Part shown: positions 38,866-49,973 of the stretch, piece after piece
How the letters are laid out: each line of letters opens with the position of its first letter
Numbering within the stretch: the stretch's first letter is position 1
From: Phycisphaerales bacterium Planc_01
GTDB lineage: Bacteria > Planctomycetota > Phycisphaerae > Sedimentisphaerales > Anaerobacaceae
Length of the DNA: 64,000 bases
Direction: 5' to 3'
Assembly (NCBI GenBank): GCA_001603075.1
Contig: LVBB01000122.1
Coordinates: 33,622 to 97,621, forward strand
Translations under genes and position numbers: made by a program
Notes under the pieces: generated by a model
Seen by the model: only the letters and a program-made list of their open reading frames with translations
What the model was told of the DNA's origin: nothing
Database searches by the model: none

Positions 38866-39211
38866 TCGCCGCCTGGCCCAACGGCAGCGCGCCGGCAGCG
38901 CCGCGGTGGGGGCGACGGAGGCGTGCCGATTGGGCGATGCGGTCGGCGATCTGGTCGAGCGGCTCGCTCCAGTCCACGCGCGGTGCGATTCGGTGAGCCA
39001 GGCCTGGCAGGGCATCCTGCCCGAAGCGTTGCGCCGCCACTGTCGCATCGAGAGCGTCACCGGGGGCTGCATCAAGGTGGTCGTCGATGCAGCCAGCTAT
39101 ATGTACGAGGTGCAACTGTGCAAGGCTGAGCTTCTGGCGGAGCTGCAAAGGCTCTGTCCACGGGCGGCGCTGCGGCGGATGACCGTTGCGATGGCGTCCG
39201 GAGCCCGGTAG
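38837..39211 (+). CDS. DciA-like DUF721 protein
   Basis: The 124-residue protein fits DUF721/DciA: a variable basic N-terminus, a core with WxxLLPE-like segment (AWQGILPEALRRH) and a C-terminal pattern VQLCKAELLAEL. DciA proteins load the replicative helicase in many bacteria without DnaC. The gene between dnaN and gyrB supports this. Start 38837 overlaps the dnaN end; no clear ribosome-binding site, so it may depend on translational coupling. Confidence 0.7.
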   Translation: MSLCQSTSVDRRLAQRQRAGSAAVGATEACRLGDAVGDLVERLAPVHARCDSVSQAWQGILPEALRRHCRIESVTGGCIKVVVDAASYMYEVQLCKAELLAELQRLCPRAALRRMTVAMASGAR

Positions 39212-39251
39212 CACGACGTGGCCGGGGGCGCGCGGCAGCAGAATTTCGTGA

Positions 39252-41807
<2,556 letters not shown>

Positions 41808-41818
41808 AGAACGAAAGA

Positions 41819-41850
41819 CGAGCCCCCGGCGTCTGTGCGCCGGGGGCTCG
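41819..41850 (+). terminator. Strong stem-loop after gyrB
   Basis: A perfect 13-bp G+C-rich stem (CGAGCCCCCGGCG / CGCCGGGGGCTCG) with a TCTGTG loop lies 12 bases after the gyrB stop. No T-run follows, but the stem is the strongest in the window and could also stop the convergent hydrolase transcript. Confidence 0.7.
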
Positions 41851-41918
41851 AAGGGTATCGGTGGGTGTGTGCCTGCCTGCGGCCTCGGCAGGCACAAAAT
41901 CGCACGGGGGCCGGGATG

Positions 41919-43019
41919 TCAGATGGAATTGAGGACCCACCGCCCCAAGAAGTCCGTGACTCCTGGATACATTTGTCCCTTCGTCCGGTGGGGCGGACAT
42001 GTGTAGAAGTGATTGATCTCCGGGATGACTTTCAGGGTGAAATTGGAGATCGTGGACTGTGTCACGCCATCGAGCAGCGGTTTGAGGTTCACATCCACCT
42101 TGACATGCCGGTCGCCTTCACCAAAAAGAACGGCAATCGGACACGCGACACCCTTCAAATCTGAAACAGGATCGTAGTGCAGAAAGAACTGATTCGCAGG
42201 CGAGCGGAAGTGTTCGACGAGGTTCTGCGCGTCCTTGCGGAGGCGCTCTTCGGCGTCGTTGCCTGTGCTCTGATCGTCGGATTTCGAGTTGGCCGAGTGA
42301 TAGCGAAAGATCTTCACGAAGATGGAGATGGCCTTTTCCCGGGCTTGGTCATCTCCGCTGACATCCGCAATGCTTCGCACGAATTCCATTCCGTCCAGGC
42401 TCGCCTCTTCGTTCGTCTGTTCTTTTGATGAACGATACATGTCCGGCATCTCTCTGGCCTGGGCGAGCATGATTTCTTTGCCTGTGACCAAAGGGGGGGA
42501 AAGCAGGATCAGGAAGTCAATTCCATCGCATGCCGCTGCTGTGTGCAGCGCGACAGCCGCACCGAGGCTGTGACCACAGAGCCCCACCGGCCCAATCACC
42601 GTCTTCTTCTGCAGAGATTCCACGATGTGCAGAACGTCCTGGGTCAAGTCACGAATATCCTCGCCTTGGCCTGTGGACTTGCCGGTTCCACGGTCATCGT
42701 ATCGAAACACGGCGATCCCATGGCGAGCCAGATCGTTCGCGACAATCCGACCCATCAAATACTCTCCGTTCCAATCGAAATCCCAATCGCGATTCTGTGG
42801 TCCCGATCCACTGATGAGTACCACAACCGGGAACGGTCCCTCGCCGACAGGGAGCGTGAGCGTTCCCGACAAGCGAACGTCATCACGCGAGACGTCCATC
42901 TCCTCTTCTCGGACAGGGGATCCGTCAGGCACACCGGCCTGACACCAGGCCATAACAGAGAACACGATGAGCAAGGGCAAAGTCATACGGCGATGGCGAA
43001 TTTGGGTAATGCTGTTCAT
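41919..43019 (-). CDS. Secreted alpha/beta hydrolase
   Basis: The 366-residue protein has a signal peptide (hydrophobic PLLIVFSVMAW) and a YqiA/dienelactone-hydrolase-like alpha/beta fold. The nucleophile elbow is GHSLGAA, the acid is in FGEGDRH, and the histidine in EINHFY. Members act on esters or amides; the substrate is unknown. G+C content is clearly lower than the neighbouring genes, suggesting import. AAAGGA lies upstream of the ATG. Confidence 0.8.
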   Translation of the reverse strand: MNSITQIRHRRMTLPLLIVFSVMAWCQAGVPDGSPVREEEMDVSRDDVRLSGTLTLPVGEGPFPVVVLISGSGPQNRDWDFDWNGEYLMGRIVANDLARHGIAVFRYDDRGTGKSTGQGEDIRDLTQDVLHIVESLQKKTVIGPVGLCGHSLGAAVALHTAAACDGIDFLILLSPPLVTGKEIMLAQAREMPDMYRSSKEQTNEEASLDGMEFVRSIADVSGDDQAREKAISIFVKIFRYHSANSKSDDQSTGNDAEERLRKDAQNLVEHFRSPANQFFLHYDPVSDLKGVACPIAVLFGEGDRHVKVDVNLKPLLDGVTQSTISNFTLKVIPEINHFYTCPPHRTKGQMYPGVTDFLGRWVLNSI

Positions 43020-43160
43020 GGGAGGTCGTTCCTTTCAGTGTAAGGGAGGGGTCACATTTCTTTGCGTGGAACGGGCGCTGGACCGAGGCCTATTGGTTCC
43101 TCATATCGCCGGCACCGACCCTGGACAGTTCCTCTGGGTTTCTTCCTGCACTGGGCCGGC

Positions 43161-44171
43161 TTACCTCGTTTGCCGGCGTCCAAGCTCTGTTGAGGAAGGT
43201 GACGTCGAGAGAGCGGTCCCTTCGCCGACCACGGGATGTGAGATCACCTGCACCCGTTGCCGGAACTCGTCTTGCGTCAGCTCGCCTTTGGCTAGTGCGC
43301 TGATGTCAGCGCTCTTGGCGCGGATGGTCAAAGCTGTCGAGGAACCCGTGACAGGGATGCCCGCGATCTCTCCCTGCAAGAGGTTGAGCCAGTCCTCCGG
43401 CCCGGCTTGTGGTCCGCCGACGATCTTCCGCCTTGCGAGTTCACCACGCAAGGTCGTCGGCCCCGTAATCGTGACCACCATGGCCTCATCAGCGGACAGA
43501 TGCCGCATATTCGCCGCGTGGACGAGCGTATTGATGATGGTCGTCTTGAGAGTCTCCAAGCGTTCGGCGCTGTATTTTGGCGCGGCCTCTTCGGTGGCGC
43601 TGCGACGTTTCGGTCTCTGAGGTTGATAGAGTTCCTCACGGGTTCTGACCCAGACGGGGTCGCCCTCGTCTGCGGGCTCTATGAGTTCCTCGGTTTCGAC
43701 GTGCGGGCCCGGCGCCAGCGGGAGATCGACGTTGATGGCGAACACGACGCCGTAACCCTGCAAATACATGCGGGGTGGCACGTTGCCGTCGCGCCCGAAC
43801 GCCGCGCGGTACCCCCGCGTGACGAAGAACTCCAACCCCTGGGCATCGGGCAGGAGATTCGCCTGGCTGAGCCTGTTCTCAAGGATGCGGCTCATTACTG
43901 TGATGTCTTCGGAGATTTCCGTCAGTTCCTCGACGGTCATTTCTCGGGCGGGTACGACGAAGAGTGGTGGTGGCGACGCCGCACCCAAGCGCGCATAAGG
44001 CAGGTTGGCAAGGAGTCTGTCCATGAAGGCCGGCTCGGGGGCGCTCACGGCGTGCGGAGCTACGGGGGCGACGGGGGCCTCTGGAATGTCGGTGTCCACT
44101 TGGCTGCGTACGATGCCGGCGAGAACGATGGTTGCGGCAACAATCGCGTAGATTCGCATGATCGGCTTCAT
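43161..44171 (-). CDS. Exported protein of unknown function in an ECF sigma operon
   Basis: The 336-residue protein starts at 44171 with a strong AAAGGAG and has a single N-terminal hydrophobic segment (YAIVAATIVLAGIV) followed by a Pro/Ala-rich stretch. The rest has no recognisable domain; a PxGYGVVFAINVDLP segment and a later TTIINTLVHAAN helix are visible. It is 13 bases after the anti-sigma-like gene, so it is probably cotranscribed with it. Confidence 0.6.
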   Translation of the reverse strand: MKPIMRIYAIVAATIVLAGIVRSQVDTDIPEAPVAPVAPHAVSAPEPAFMDRLLANLPYARLGAASPPPLFVVPAREMTVEELTEISEDITVMSRILENRLSQANLLPDAQGLEFFVTRGYRAAFGRDGNVPPRMYLQGYGVVFAINVDLPLAPGPHVETEELIEPADEGDPVWVRTREELYQPQRPKRRSATEEAAPKYSAERLETLKTTIINTLVHAANMRHLSADEAMVVTITGPTTLRGELARRKIVGGPQAGPEDWLNLLQGEIAGIPVTGSSTALTIRAKSADISALAKGELTQDEFRQRVQVISHPVVGEGTALSTSPSSTELGRRQTR

Positions 44172-44184
44172 CTTTCTGCTCCTT

Positions 44185-44904
44185 TTACTTGGTGGTTGAG
44201 TCATGCTGGTCGAGAAGCGGGGAACGGTCGGGGGTCTCGGCGAGCATATTGACCATGTCTTTCCTGGTGCGTTCGAGTTGGTCCTCTGTGGCGACCGCCA
44301 GGCTGAGCAGGGCCGTGGCGAACTGCGTACTGTCCTGATGCCGGGTGGAGTCGATCTCCGCCAGAGCGGCCGCAACCCATTGACGGTTCTGCACTTGAGC
44401 CACGTAGATCGAGGCGATGAGGTCTTCGAGCAGGCGGTGGGTTGTTGCGTTCGAGACCGCCAGGGTTTGGGCGGCAGCCTGAAGCAGATCGGTACGGTAC
44501 TGCTCCGTGAGGTCCTCTCGCAGGGCCAGGTAACCGGCTTCGAGGGTAGATTCCCACTGTCGGCCCAAGTCCTCGATCACCTTGCGGCGAACAGCCGGTT
44601 CGATCGAGGCCGCCAGAGAGTTCTCGAGCGCCTCTTGCAGGCGATCGAGATCGGCAGTTTGAGGCGCTGACAGCCTGCCGACGGCATAACCCGCGAAGAT
44701 CAGGAGGGCCGCCGCCGCTGCAAGCTTGGTCATCAGACGGATGCGGTGTCCGTTCTGGCGGGCGGGCGATGCATCTACGCCGCAGGTCGCCTCTGAGAGT
44801 TTCGTAAGCGTTGTGTCGAGCACCTCTTGCGGCGGATGCGAGGGGATCTGCTCGTTCCGGAATTGCTCGATCGCTCGTTGCAGAATGTCGTCTTCACGTT
44901 CCAT
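44185..44904 (-). CDS. Putative anti-sigma factor
   Basis: The 239-residue protein has a cytoplasmic N-terminal 56 residues, one membrane helix (LAAAAALLIFAGYAVG) and a periplasmic helical part. It overlaps the ECF sigma gene by 11 bases, the usual arrangement for sigma/anti-sigma pairs. There is no zinc-finger HxxxCxxC motif, so it is not a ZAS-type anti-sigma factor by sequence. The function is inferred from position and topology. Confidence 0.55.
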   Translation of the reverse strand: MEREDDILQRAIEQFRNEQIPSHPPQEVLDTTLTKLSEATCGVDASPARQNGHRIRLMTKLAAAAALLIFAGYAVGRLSAPQTADLDRLQEALENSLAASIEPAVRRKVIEDLGRQWESTLEAGYLALREDLTEQYRTDLLQAAAQTLAVSNATTHRLLEDLIASIYVAQVQNRQWVAAALAEIDSTRHQDSTQFATALLSLAVATEDQLERTRKDMVNMLAETPDRSPLLDQHDSTTK

Positions 44905-45424
44905 AAGGCAACCTCGTTTCTTCCGCCTCGACCGGTTCGAGGAGATGACGTAACTTTCCTTTGGCGCGGTGCAACAGCACGCCGACGGCGCCGCTGGTGA
45001 TCGTCAATTCCCCGGCGATCTGGCGGTAACTCAGGTCGTTAAAGTACCGCAGGCAAAACACTTTCGCTTCTTGCGGCGGCAGTTGCGCGATCGCGGCGCG
45101 CAATCGCTCGGCCAACTCAAGGTTCTGTACCACGACGTCGGGTCCCGGCCGCGCGCTGACCGCCTCGACGTCGTCGTCGTTGGCTTCGTGGCGTGACTGC
45201 CGCATGCGGCGGCGCAGTTGGTCGATTGCGCGCGTCGTCGCCAGGTGCAGCAGCAAGGCCCGAACGTTGCGCACCGACTGGCGCTGCGAGAGCTCAAACG
45301 CCGCCAGGAACGCCTCTTGAAAGCAATCGGCTGCGTCCGCGTGGTTGCGCAGCAGACGATAGGCGGTCTGCCATACGGCCGATGCGTGCTCTTCCGCGAT
45401 GCGCTGCCAGTTATGCACCTGCAA
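44894..45424 (-). CDS. ECF-type RNA polymerase sigma factor
   Basis: The 176-residue protein has sigma region 2 (AYRLLRNHADAADCFQEAFLAAF) split here into AYRLLRNHADAAD and CFQEAF, and region 4 with helix-turn-helix (LPPQEAKVFCLRYF, then YRQIAGEL). It directs RNA polymerase to a specific regulon. The start is a TTG at 45424 with AAAGG upstream; a GTG at 45418 is possible. It heads a three-gene operon. Confidence 0.85.
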   Translation of the reverse strand: MQVHNWQRIAEEHASAVWQTAYRLLRNHADAADCFQEAFLAAFELSQRQSVRNVRALLLHLATTRAIDQLRRRMRQSRHEANDDDVEAVSARPGPDVVVQNLELAERLRAAIAQLPPQEAKVFCLRYFNDLSYRQIAGELTITSGAVGVLLHRAKGKLRHLLEPVEAEETRLPYGT

Positions 45425-45721
45425 AGCAAAACCTTTCGAACCACCTGTGTTGCCCGGGCTGTTTCACGCGACAGAAGACGCCAAGTCGCCTATCTTGCCA
45501 CTATAGCTATGTCGATCCGCACGCCAACTTTATTACGCGTCGCCGCGAGAGAGCCGTGCGAATCATGGCTGTCACGCTGTCGGCGAAAAATTCGCGACTT
45601 TATTGGAAGCATGTTCCTTTTTTCCCTTGCAATCTCTCAAGCTCGCTGGCACAATACCCGCGTCAGTGACAGGTGAGGTCGTCGCCGAGTTGTGGTCAAC
45701 GTTAGAATAGGGAGGCGCTGG

Positions 45722-46411
45722 ATGACGGGGGAACGCAGAAGCAGGAAGACGCCGGCGATGAGATGGTTGCCAGCGTTTTTGCTTTTCGCGGTGGCTTCGG
45801 TTGTCCTTGCCGGGTGTGCCACGACGACGCAGAGCAGCGTCGATTCCACGGGGGTGGTTCCGTCCGAGCGGAGTGAGCGGGAGTTGCTGGCGGACGTGCA
45901 GCGAAGGTTCGAGAATCCCCAGGCGCACTATGAATTGGGCCGGCTGTATGCGCGGTCCGGACAGTGGACCAAGGCGGAGTATCACTACAACGTGGCGCTG
46001 GGATTCGATCCCGCGTTGCGGGCGGCGCAGGCCGGGGTGGTGAGGCTGTTCATCGATCAGGGACAGAAGGCCAAAGCCGAGCAGTATGCTTCGAGCTATA
46101 TCAACTGGATCTCCACCAACGAGCGCGAGCTGCTGCGTCTGGCATGGGAGTTCGAGAAGGTCGATCTGGATGACCATGCCATGCGATGTTTCCGGCAGGC
46201 ACTGGCCGTCGGGCCGGATTCGGCTGAAGTCAACAAGCAGGTGGGTTTCTACTACCTCGGCAAGAACGATACCGCGAAGGCCAGACAGCACCTGAGCCGG
46301 AGTTTCGAGCTGAATCCAAGGCAGCCGGACGTTGCCGGCGCGCTGGGCACCCTCGGGGTGGTTGTCCAATCGCCCGAGTCCCCGCCGATGACCATGGAGA
46401 AGACGCGGTAG
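45722..46411 (+). CDS. TPR-repeat lipoprotein
   Basis: The 229-residue protein has a lipoprotein signal with lipobox VLAGC (Cys near residue 31). The mature part has several tetratricopeptide units, for example AHYELGRLYARSGQWTKAEY and AEVNKQVGFYYLGKND, suggesting a protein-protein scaffold at the envelope. AGGGAGG precedes the ATG at 45722; the frame upstream is not needed. It is divergent from the sigma factor gene. Confidence 0.75.
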   Translation: MTGERRSRKTPAMRWLPAFLLFAVASVVLAGCATTTQSSVDSTGVVPSERSERELLADVQRRFENPQAHYELGRLYARSGQWTKAEYHYNVALGFDPALRAAQAGVVRLFIDQGQKAKAEQYASSYINWISTNERELLRLAWEFEKVDLDDHAMRCFRQALAVGPDSAEVNKQVGFYYLGKNDTAKARQHLSRSFELNPRQPDVAGALGTLGVVVQSPESPPMTMEKTR

Positions 46412-46548
46412 AGAGCGACAGTACAGTTCGGTTACGATGAAATGCGATGGTCCAATCGTTTTCATTGCCCCGTGGCGAACGGATGCGCTGCGGGGTTTTT
46501 TCTTGCCCTTTGATCGTACGACAGCAGTTCGTTGGCAGGATTGAGAAG

Positions 46549-46728
46549 ATGAGCGGACACAATGTGAGCCTGTGGAGGGTGGCCGCAGCCCTTCTGGGTA
46601 CGTTTTGCAGCGCATGCGTCGCGAACGTGTACGACGTGTGCGACTTCGGGGCCCTGGGTGACGGCCTGGATGCCCCGCATTCCAATGGTGCGGCGGCGCT
46701 GTCGCGCGTGGGCAACCTCGGCGACTGA
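46549..46728 (+). pseudogene. Truncated pectate lyase/polygalacturonase-like gene (5' end only)
   Basis: A 59-codon frame encodes a signal peptide (VAAALLGTFCSACVA) followed by VYDVCDFGALGDG, the usual opening of right-handed beta-helix pectinases such as GH28 or pectate lyase 3. It stops soon after. The rest of the enzyme is missing. The remnant lies 25 bases before the uronate epimerase gene. Confidence 0.5.
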
Positions 46729-46753
46729 GGGTAGAAGCTCTGTGAGGTGACCG

Positions 46754-48001
46754 ATGAAGCTGGGAAAGTACTCGCTCGGAATGGGGGATCGCTTCGGTCG
46801 CCAGGGGAAAGCGCAACTGGCGGCGCTGCGCAAGGCCAAAGAGGCCGGCGTCGCCGTGACGCCGGTTTGGAACAAGTCCCATCGCGAGCACACCATCATC
46901 GGGACCGAGCCGGCGGACGTTCGGCGCGAGGCCGACGAGGCCGTCGCGGCTTGCGCCTGGGACGGGGCGTACTTCGTGGATGCCGATCATATCAGTCTGG
47001 CGAACGTCGATGGTTTTGTCGAGGCAAGCGACTTTTTCACGCTTGACGTCGCCGAGATTATCGGACGCCCTGCTGGAAAAGAGAAGGTCGATGCCTTCGT
47101 GTCACGCCACAGGGACCTGGTGGGTACTCTCCGGATGGACGGCAGTGCGACGACCTTCGAGATCGCGGTGTCCGACCTGCGAGCGATCGCGTCGAAGTAT
47201 CTGGCAGCGGTCCACGAGGCGGGCCGGATCCATCGCCACATCGCGTCGCGCAAGGGTGCGGGGCGATTCGTGACGGAGGTGTCGATGGACGAGACGGATA
47301 CGCCGCAGACACCCGTCGAGCTGCTCGTGATCCTCGCAGCGATTTGCGATGAGGGGATCGCCGCCCAGACGGTGGCGCCGAGGTTCAGCGGGCGCTTCAA
47401 CAAAGGGGTCGATTATGTCGGCGACGTCCGGCGGTTCGCCTGGGAGTTCGAGCAGGACCTCGCGGTGGTCGGATATGCCGTCAGAGAGTTCGGCCTGCCC
47501 GACGACCTGAAGCTCAGTATCCACTCGGGCAGTGACAAGTTCTCGATCTACGAGCCGATCCAGGACGCCCTGCGCAAGTTCGATGCGGGCCTGCATCTCA
47601 AGACCGCCGGCACGACGTGGCTGGAAGAGTTGATCGGCCTGGCGCTGGCCGGTGGTGAGGGCCTGGCGATCGCCAAGGAGGTCTTCGGTCGAGCTGTGAC
47701 CCGCATGGAGGAGCTGTGCGGCCCCTATGCGACCGTCATCGACATCGACCCGACCCGATTGCCCGACCCACGGCTCGTTGCCAACTGGGATGGCGCGTTG
47801 TTCGCTCAGGCGCTGCGCCACAATCCGTTCTGCTCGTGCTACAACCCACATTTTCGTCAACTGCTGCACGTCGGCTACAAGATCGCGGCGGAGATGGGAT
47901 CGCGATTCACAGAGGCGCTGGATCGCTACCAAGACATCATCGCCGGTCAGGTCACCGCCAACCTCTACGACCGCCACATCCGCCCGCTGTTCATCGATTG
48001 A
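46754..48001 (+). CDS. uxaE: Tagaturonate/fructuronate epimerase family protein
   Basis: The 415-residue protein resembles UxaE of Thermotoga type, which epimerises D-tagaturonate and D-fructuronate in pectin breakdown. The segment LSIHSGSDKFSIY is characteristic of the family, as is FVDADHI near the N-terminus. The opening MKLGKYSLGMGDRFG matches remembered family members. GAGGTGACCG precedes the ATG. The nearby truncated pectinase fits a galacturonate pathway. Confidence 0.75.
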   Translation: MKLGKYSLGMGDRFGRQGKAQLAALRKAKEAGVAVTPVWNKSHREHTIIGTEPADVRREADEAVAACAWDGAYFVDADHISLANVDGFVEASDFFTLDVAEIIGRPAGKEKVDAFVSRHRDLVGTLRMDGSATTFEIAVSDLRAIASKYLAAVHEAGRIHRHIASRKGAGRFVTEVSMDETDTPQTPVELLVILAAICDEGIAAQTVAPRFSGRFNKGVDYVGDVRRFAWEFEQDLAVVGYAVREFGLPDDLKLSIHSGSDKFSIYEPIQDALRKFDAGLHLKTAGTTWLEELIGLALAGGEGLAIAKEVFGRAVTRMEELCGPYATVIDIDPTRLPDPRLVANWDGALFAQALRHNPFCSCYNPHFRQLLHVGYKIAAEMGSRFTEALDRYQDIIAGQVTANLYDRHIRPLFID

Positions 48002-48273
48002 TGCCCCGGCCGAACCGCTGGGCGCGGAGACACGCGTCTTGTTTTGCGTCCGAAAATCGAGGCGGTAGTGCGTCGTATGCCCTTTTTCTTCCGCGTCGGC
48101 GCACCGCAGGCGCGCCCCTGCGAACGGCTTCACCTGTGATACAGGCCTGTTTATGGGTCGGCGTCTGCGGACCGAGGAGATTGACGCTTGCTCTTAAAGC
48201 GGGATCGCCGAGCGGCCGAACTGTATGCATCGGGCTGTCCCGTGATGATAGGACCCTTTGACCCCGGAGCCAT

Positions 48274-48903
48274 ATGAGTCAGAGCCAGCGACAACAACGA
48301 CTGCGCCTGCTTGTCAGGAAGCTCAACAAAGAGCGAAAACGGCACGCCAGGCAGATCGATATCCTCTGCAACGATTTGATCGGCGCGCAGCGGGCCTTCG
48401 TCAAGCGGCTCGACCATATCGGCTTTGCCGCCAGGTTGTACCAGTCCCTGCTGGGGGTCGCCGACCTGCGGAGTCTGCTGACACGAGCGGACGAGGTCAT
48501 CCGTGATGCCCTGCCCGGGGCCGACGTCACGTTCTTCCTGCGTCGCTCCGACGGTTCAGGTCTGGGCGCGTTCCATGCCGGCCAGAGCCCGACGATCGAG
48601 GATCAGCCGATCGAGGAGTACTTCGGATCCGAGCTGGTCGAGAGCATCTGCAAGGCGAATCGCCCGTGCAGTCTGGCGGATCTGCTCGCCCTCGGGCTGC
48701 AAGGCCATGCCAGGGAACTCAGCCAGGTGTCTCTGGCGACGCTTCCACTGAACGATCTGGGGCGACCGCTCGGCTTCCTGCTGGTCAGCCGCGACATGCC
48801 GTCTGCGCTGACCGGGGATGAATTGCAGAGGTTGGCTCTGGTCACCTGCGGGCTTTCGCACGCCATCGCCGCCGCCCGCGTCCCGCTCCATGCGGGCCAG
48901 TGA
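48274..48903 (+). CDS. GAF-like domain protein
   Basis: The 209-residue cytosolic protein has a charged N-terminal coiled coil (residues about 5-50) and a C-terminal alpha/beta domain resembling GAF: ADVTFFLRRSDGSG, then LATLPLNDLGRPLGFLLVSRD, then a helix. No output domain is attached. It may sense a ligand or bind a partner. Identification is by fold pattern only. Confidence 0.55.
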   Translation: MSQSQRQQRLRLLVRKLNKERKRHARQIDILCNDLIGAQRAFVKRLDHIGFAARLYQSLLGVADLRSLLTRADEVIRDALPGADVTFFLRRSDGSGLGAFHAGQSPTIEDQPIEEYFGSELVESICKANRPCSLADLLALGLQGHARELSQVSLATLPLNDLGRPLGFLLVSRDMPSALTGDELQRLALVTCGLSHAIAAARVPLHAGQ

Positions 48904-49091
48904 GCCGGCCAAACGCCAAGACCCTCGACGCAGACGGGAACCCGCGTCCGGGGAAATTTCATTGCCTTTCCGGTCGCCATCACGCATAATGACTGTGAGT
49001 GCTCGCGGGGCCGTCATGCCTGCGAGAACGCGAGCGAGGAGGGATGGCGTTTGTTTGTCTCCGGGGAACCGAGTGAGTCGAGGAATTGGAG

Positions 49092-49811
49092 ATGCCTGAA
49101 ATGAATGAAGGCCCGGTCAACCAGAGCCACATGGTCGAAACGACCGACTGCCTGGAAGCGGTGGGGATCTTCCGAGGATGGAAGAACTTCTTCTTTTTGC
49201 TCGTGGTGATCTGTCTCGTGCTGGTCCAGGCATCCTTCTGGCTGGTCAATCTGGGGGTCGTCCAGATCCCACCCGCTCCTGCGGCCGCGATTGCCGAGAT
49301 TGAGGCGGTCAGTGCGGCGGCGGCTGAGACGGTCGCGCAGAGCAGCGAGGCCATGACCGAGGCGGCGCCGACCCGCAAGACCGTACGGTTACCTCTCCTT
49401 GAAAAGCTGACCTGGGAGCATGTGCGGCGCACGATCGAACTGGTGGATGGTGTTCTGATTCTGACGGCGGGGCTGTTCTGTCTGGCCATGTTCTTCAGTC
49501 TGATGGTTTCTCTCATCGGCCGGCTGGGCGGGATCAGCCACATCGCCCGGGCGTTCTTCCTGTCCCTGATCATGTTCGTGCTGGTGGTGCCGTGGCAGGA
49601 GTTGATCGGCTCCAGCGTCATCGGCGCGGCCTACACGCCGGCCGAGCTGGCCAAGTGGGTCTCCGGCGACGGCTCGGGGGTGATGCACGCCGTTCTCTAT
49701 TACCTGCGCTTCAGCGGATACTGGTTCCTTGTCGTGCTGTTGGCGATCATGTCGCAGGCCCGCAGCGCCCGTTGGACCAAGGCCATTCTCCGCCGTCTCG
49801 AGATCATCTGA
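49092..49811 (+). CDS. Membrane protein of unknown function with four predicted helices
   Basis: The 239-residue protein has four hydrophobic segments: about residues 30-53, 120-145, 155-175 and 208-230, with an Ala-rich periplasmic or cytosolic loop after the first. No family is recognised. The ATG at 49092 has GAGG upstream; a TTG at 49086 is an alternative. Confidence 0.6.
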   Translation: MPEMNEGPVNQSHMVETTDCLEAVGIFRGWKNFFFLLVVICLVLVQASFWLVNLGVVQIPPAPAAAIAEIEAVSAAAAETVAQSSEAMTEAAPTRKTVRLPLLEKLTWEHVRRTIELVDGVLILTAGLFCLAMFFSLMVSLIGRLGGISHIARAFFLSLIMFVLVVPWQELIGSSVIGAAYTPAELAKWVSGDGSGVMHAVLYYLRFSGYWFLVVLLAIMSQARSARWTKAILRRLEII

Positions 49812-49935
49812 ACGCGACGACCCTTTGGAACGTTATGGCGGCGACGCACCCGTCGATCGGGCCGTCTTCCGGTATGCCCCCTCCGCCGGCACCTCTCGTA
49901 GGCCCTGCGCGCATCCGTCATTTGCTGTCGGGTGG

Positions 49936-49963
49936 TTTACACGCGGTGTTTTCCGTCTATACT
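49936..49963 (+). promoter_or_regulatory. Sigma-70-like promoter directly before metX-metW
   Basis: TTTACA (49936-49941) and TATACT (49958-49963) are separated by 16 bases. The predicted start of transcription falls within about 4 bases of the ATG at 49974, and no Shine-Dalgarno sequence lies between them, so a leaderless mRNA is suggested. Confidence 0.55.
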
Positions 49964-49973
49964 GGTTTGGCTT

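Noticed and set aside
45594..45614. GGAAC ... GTC pattern that could be an ECF-type promoter upstream of the sigma gene
   Set aside because: The spacer is only 14 bases and the site lies about 170 bases from the gene; too weak to annotate.
49812..49935. SAM or other methionine riboswitch before metX-metW
   Set aside because: The short gap shows no conserved riboswitch helices, and the promoter lies next to the ATG.
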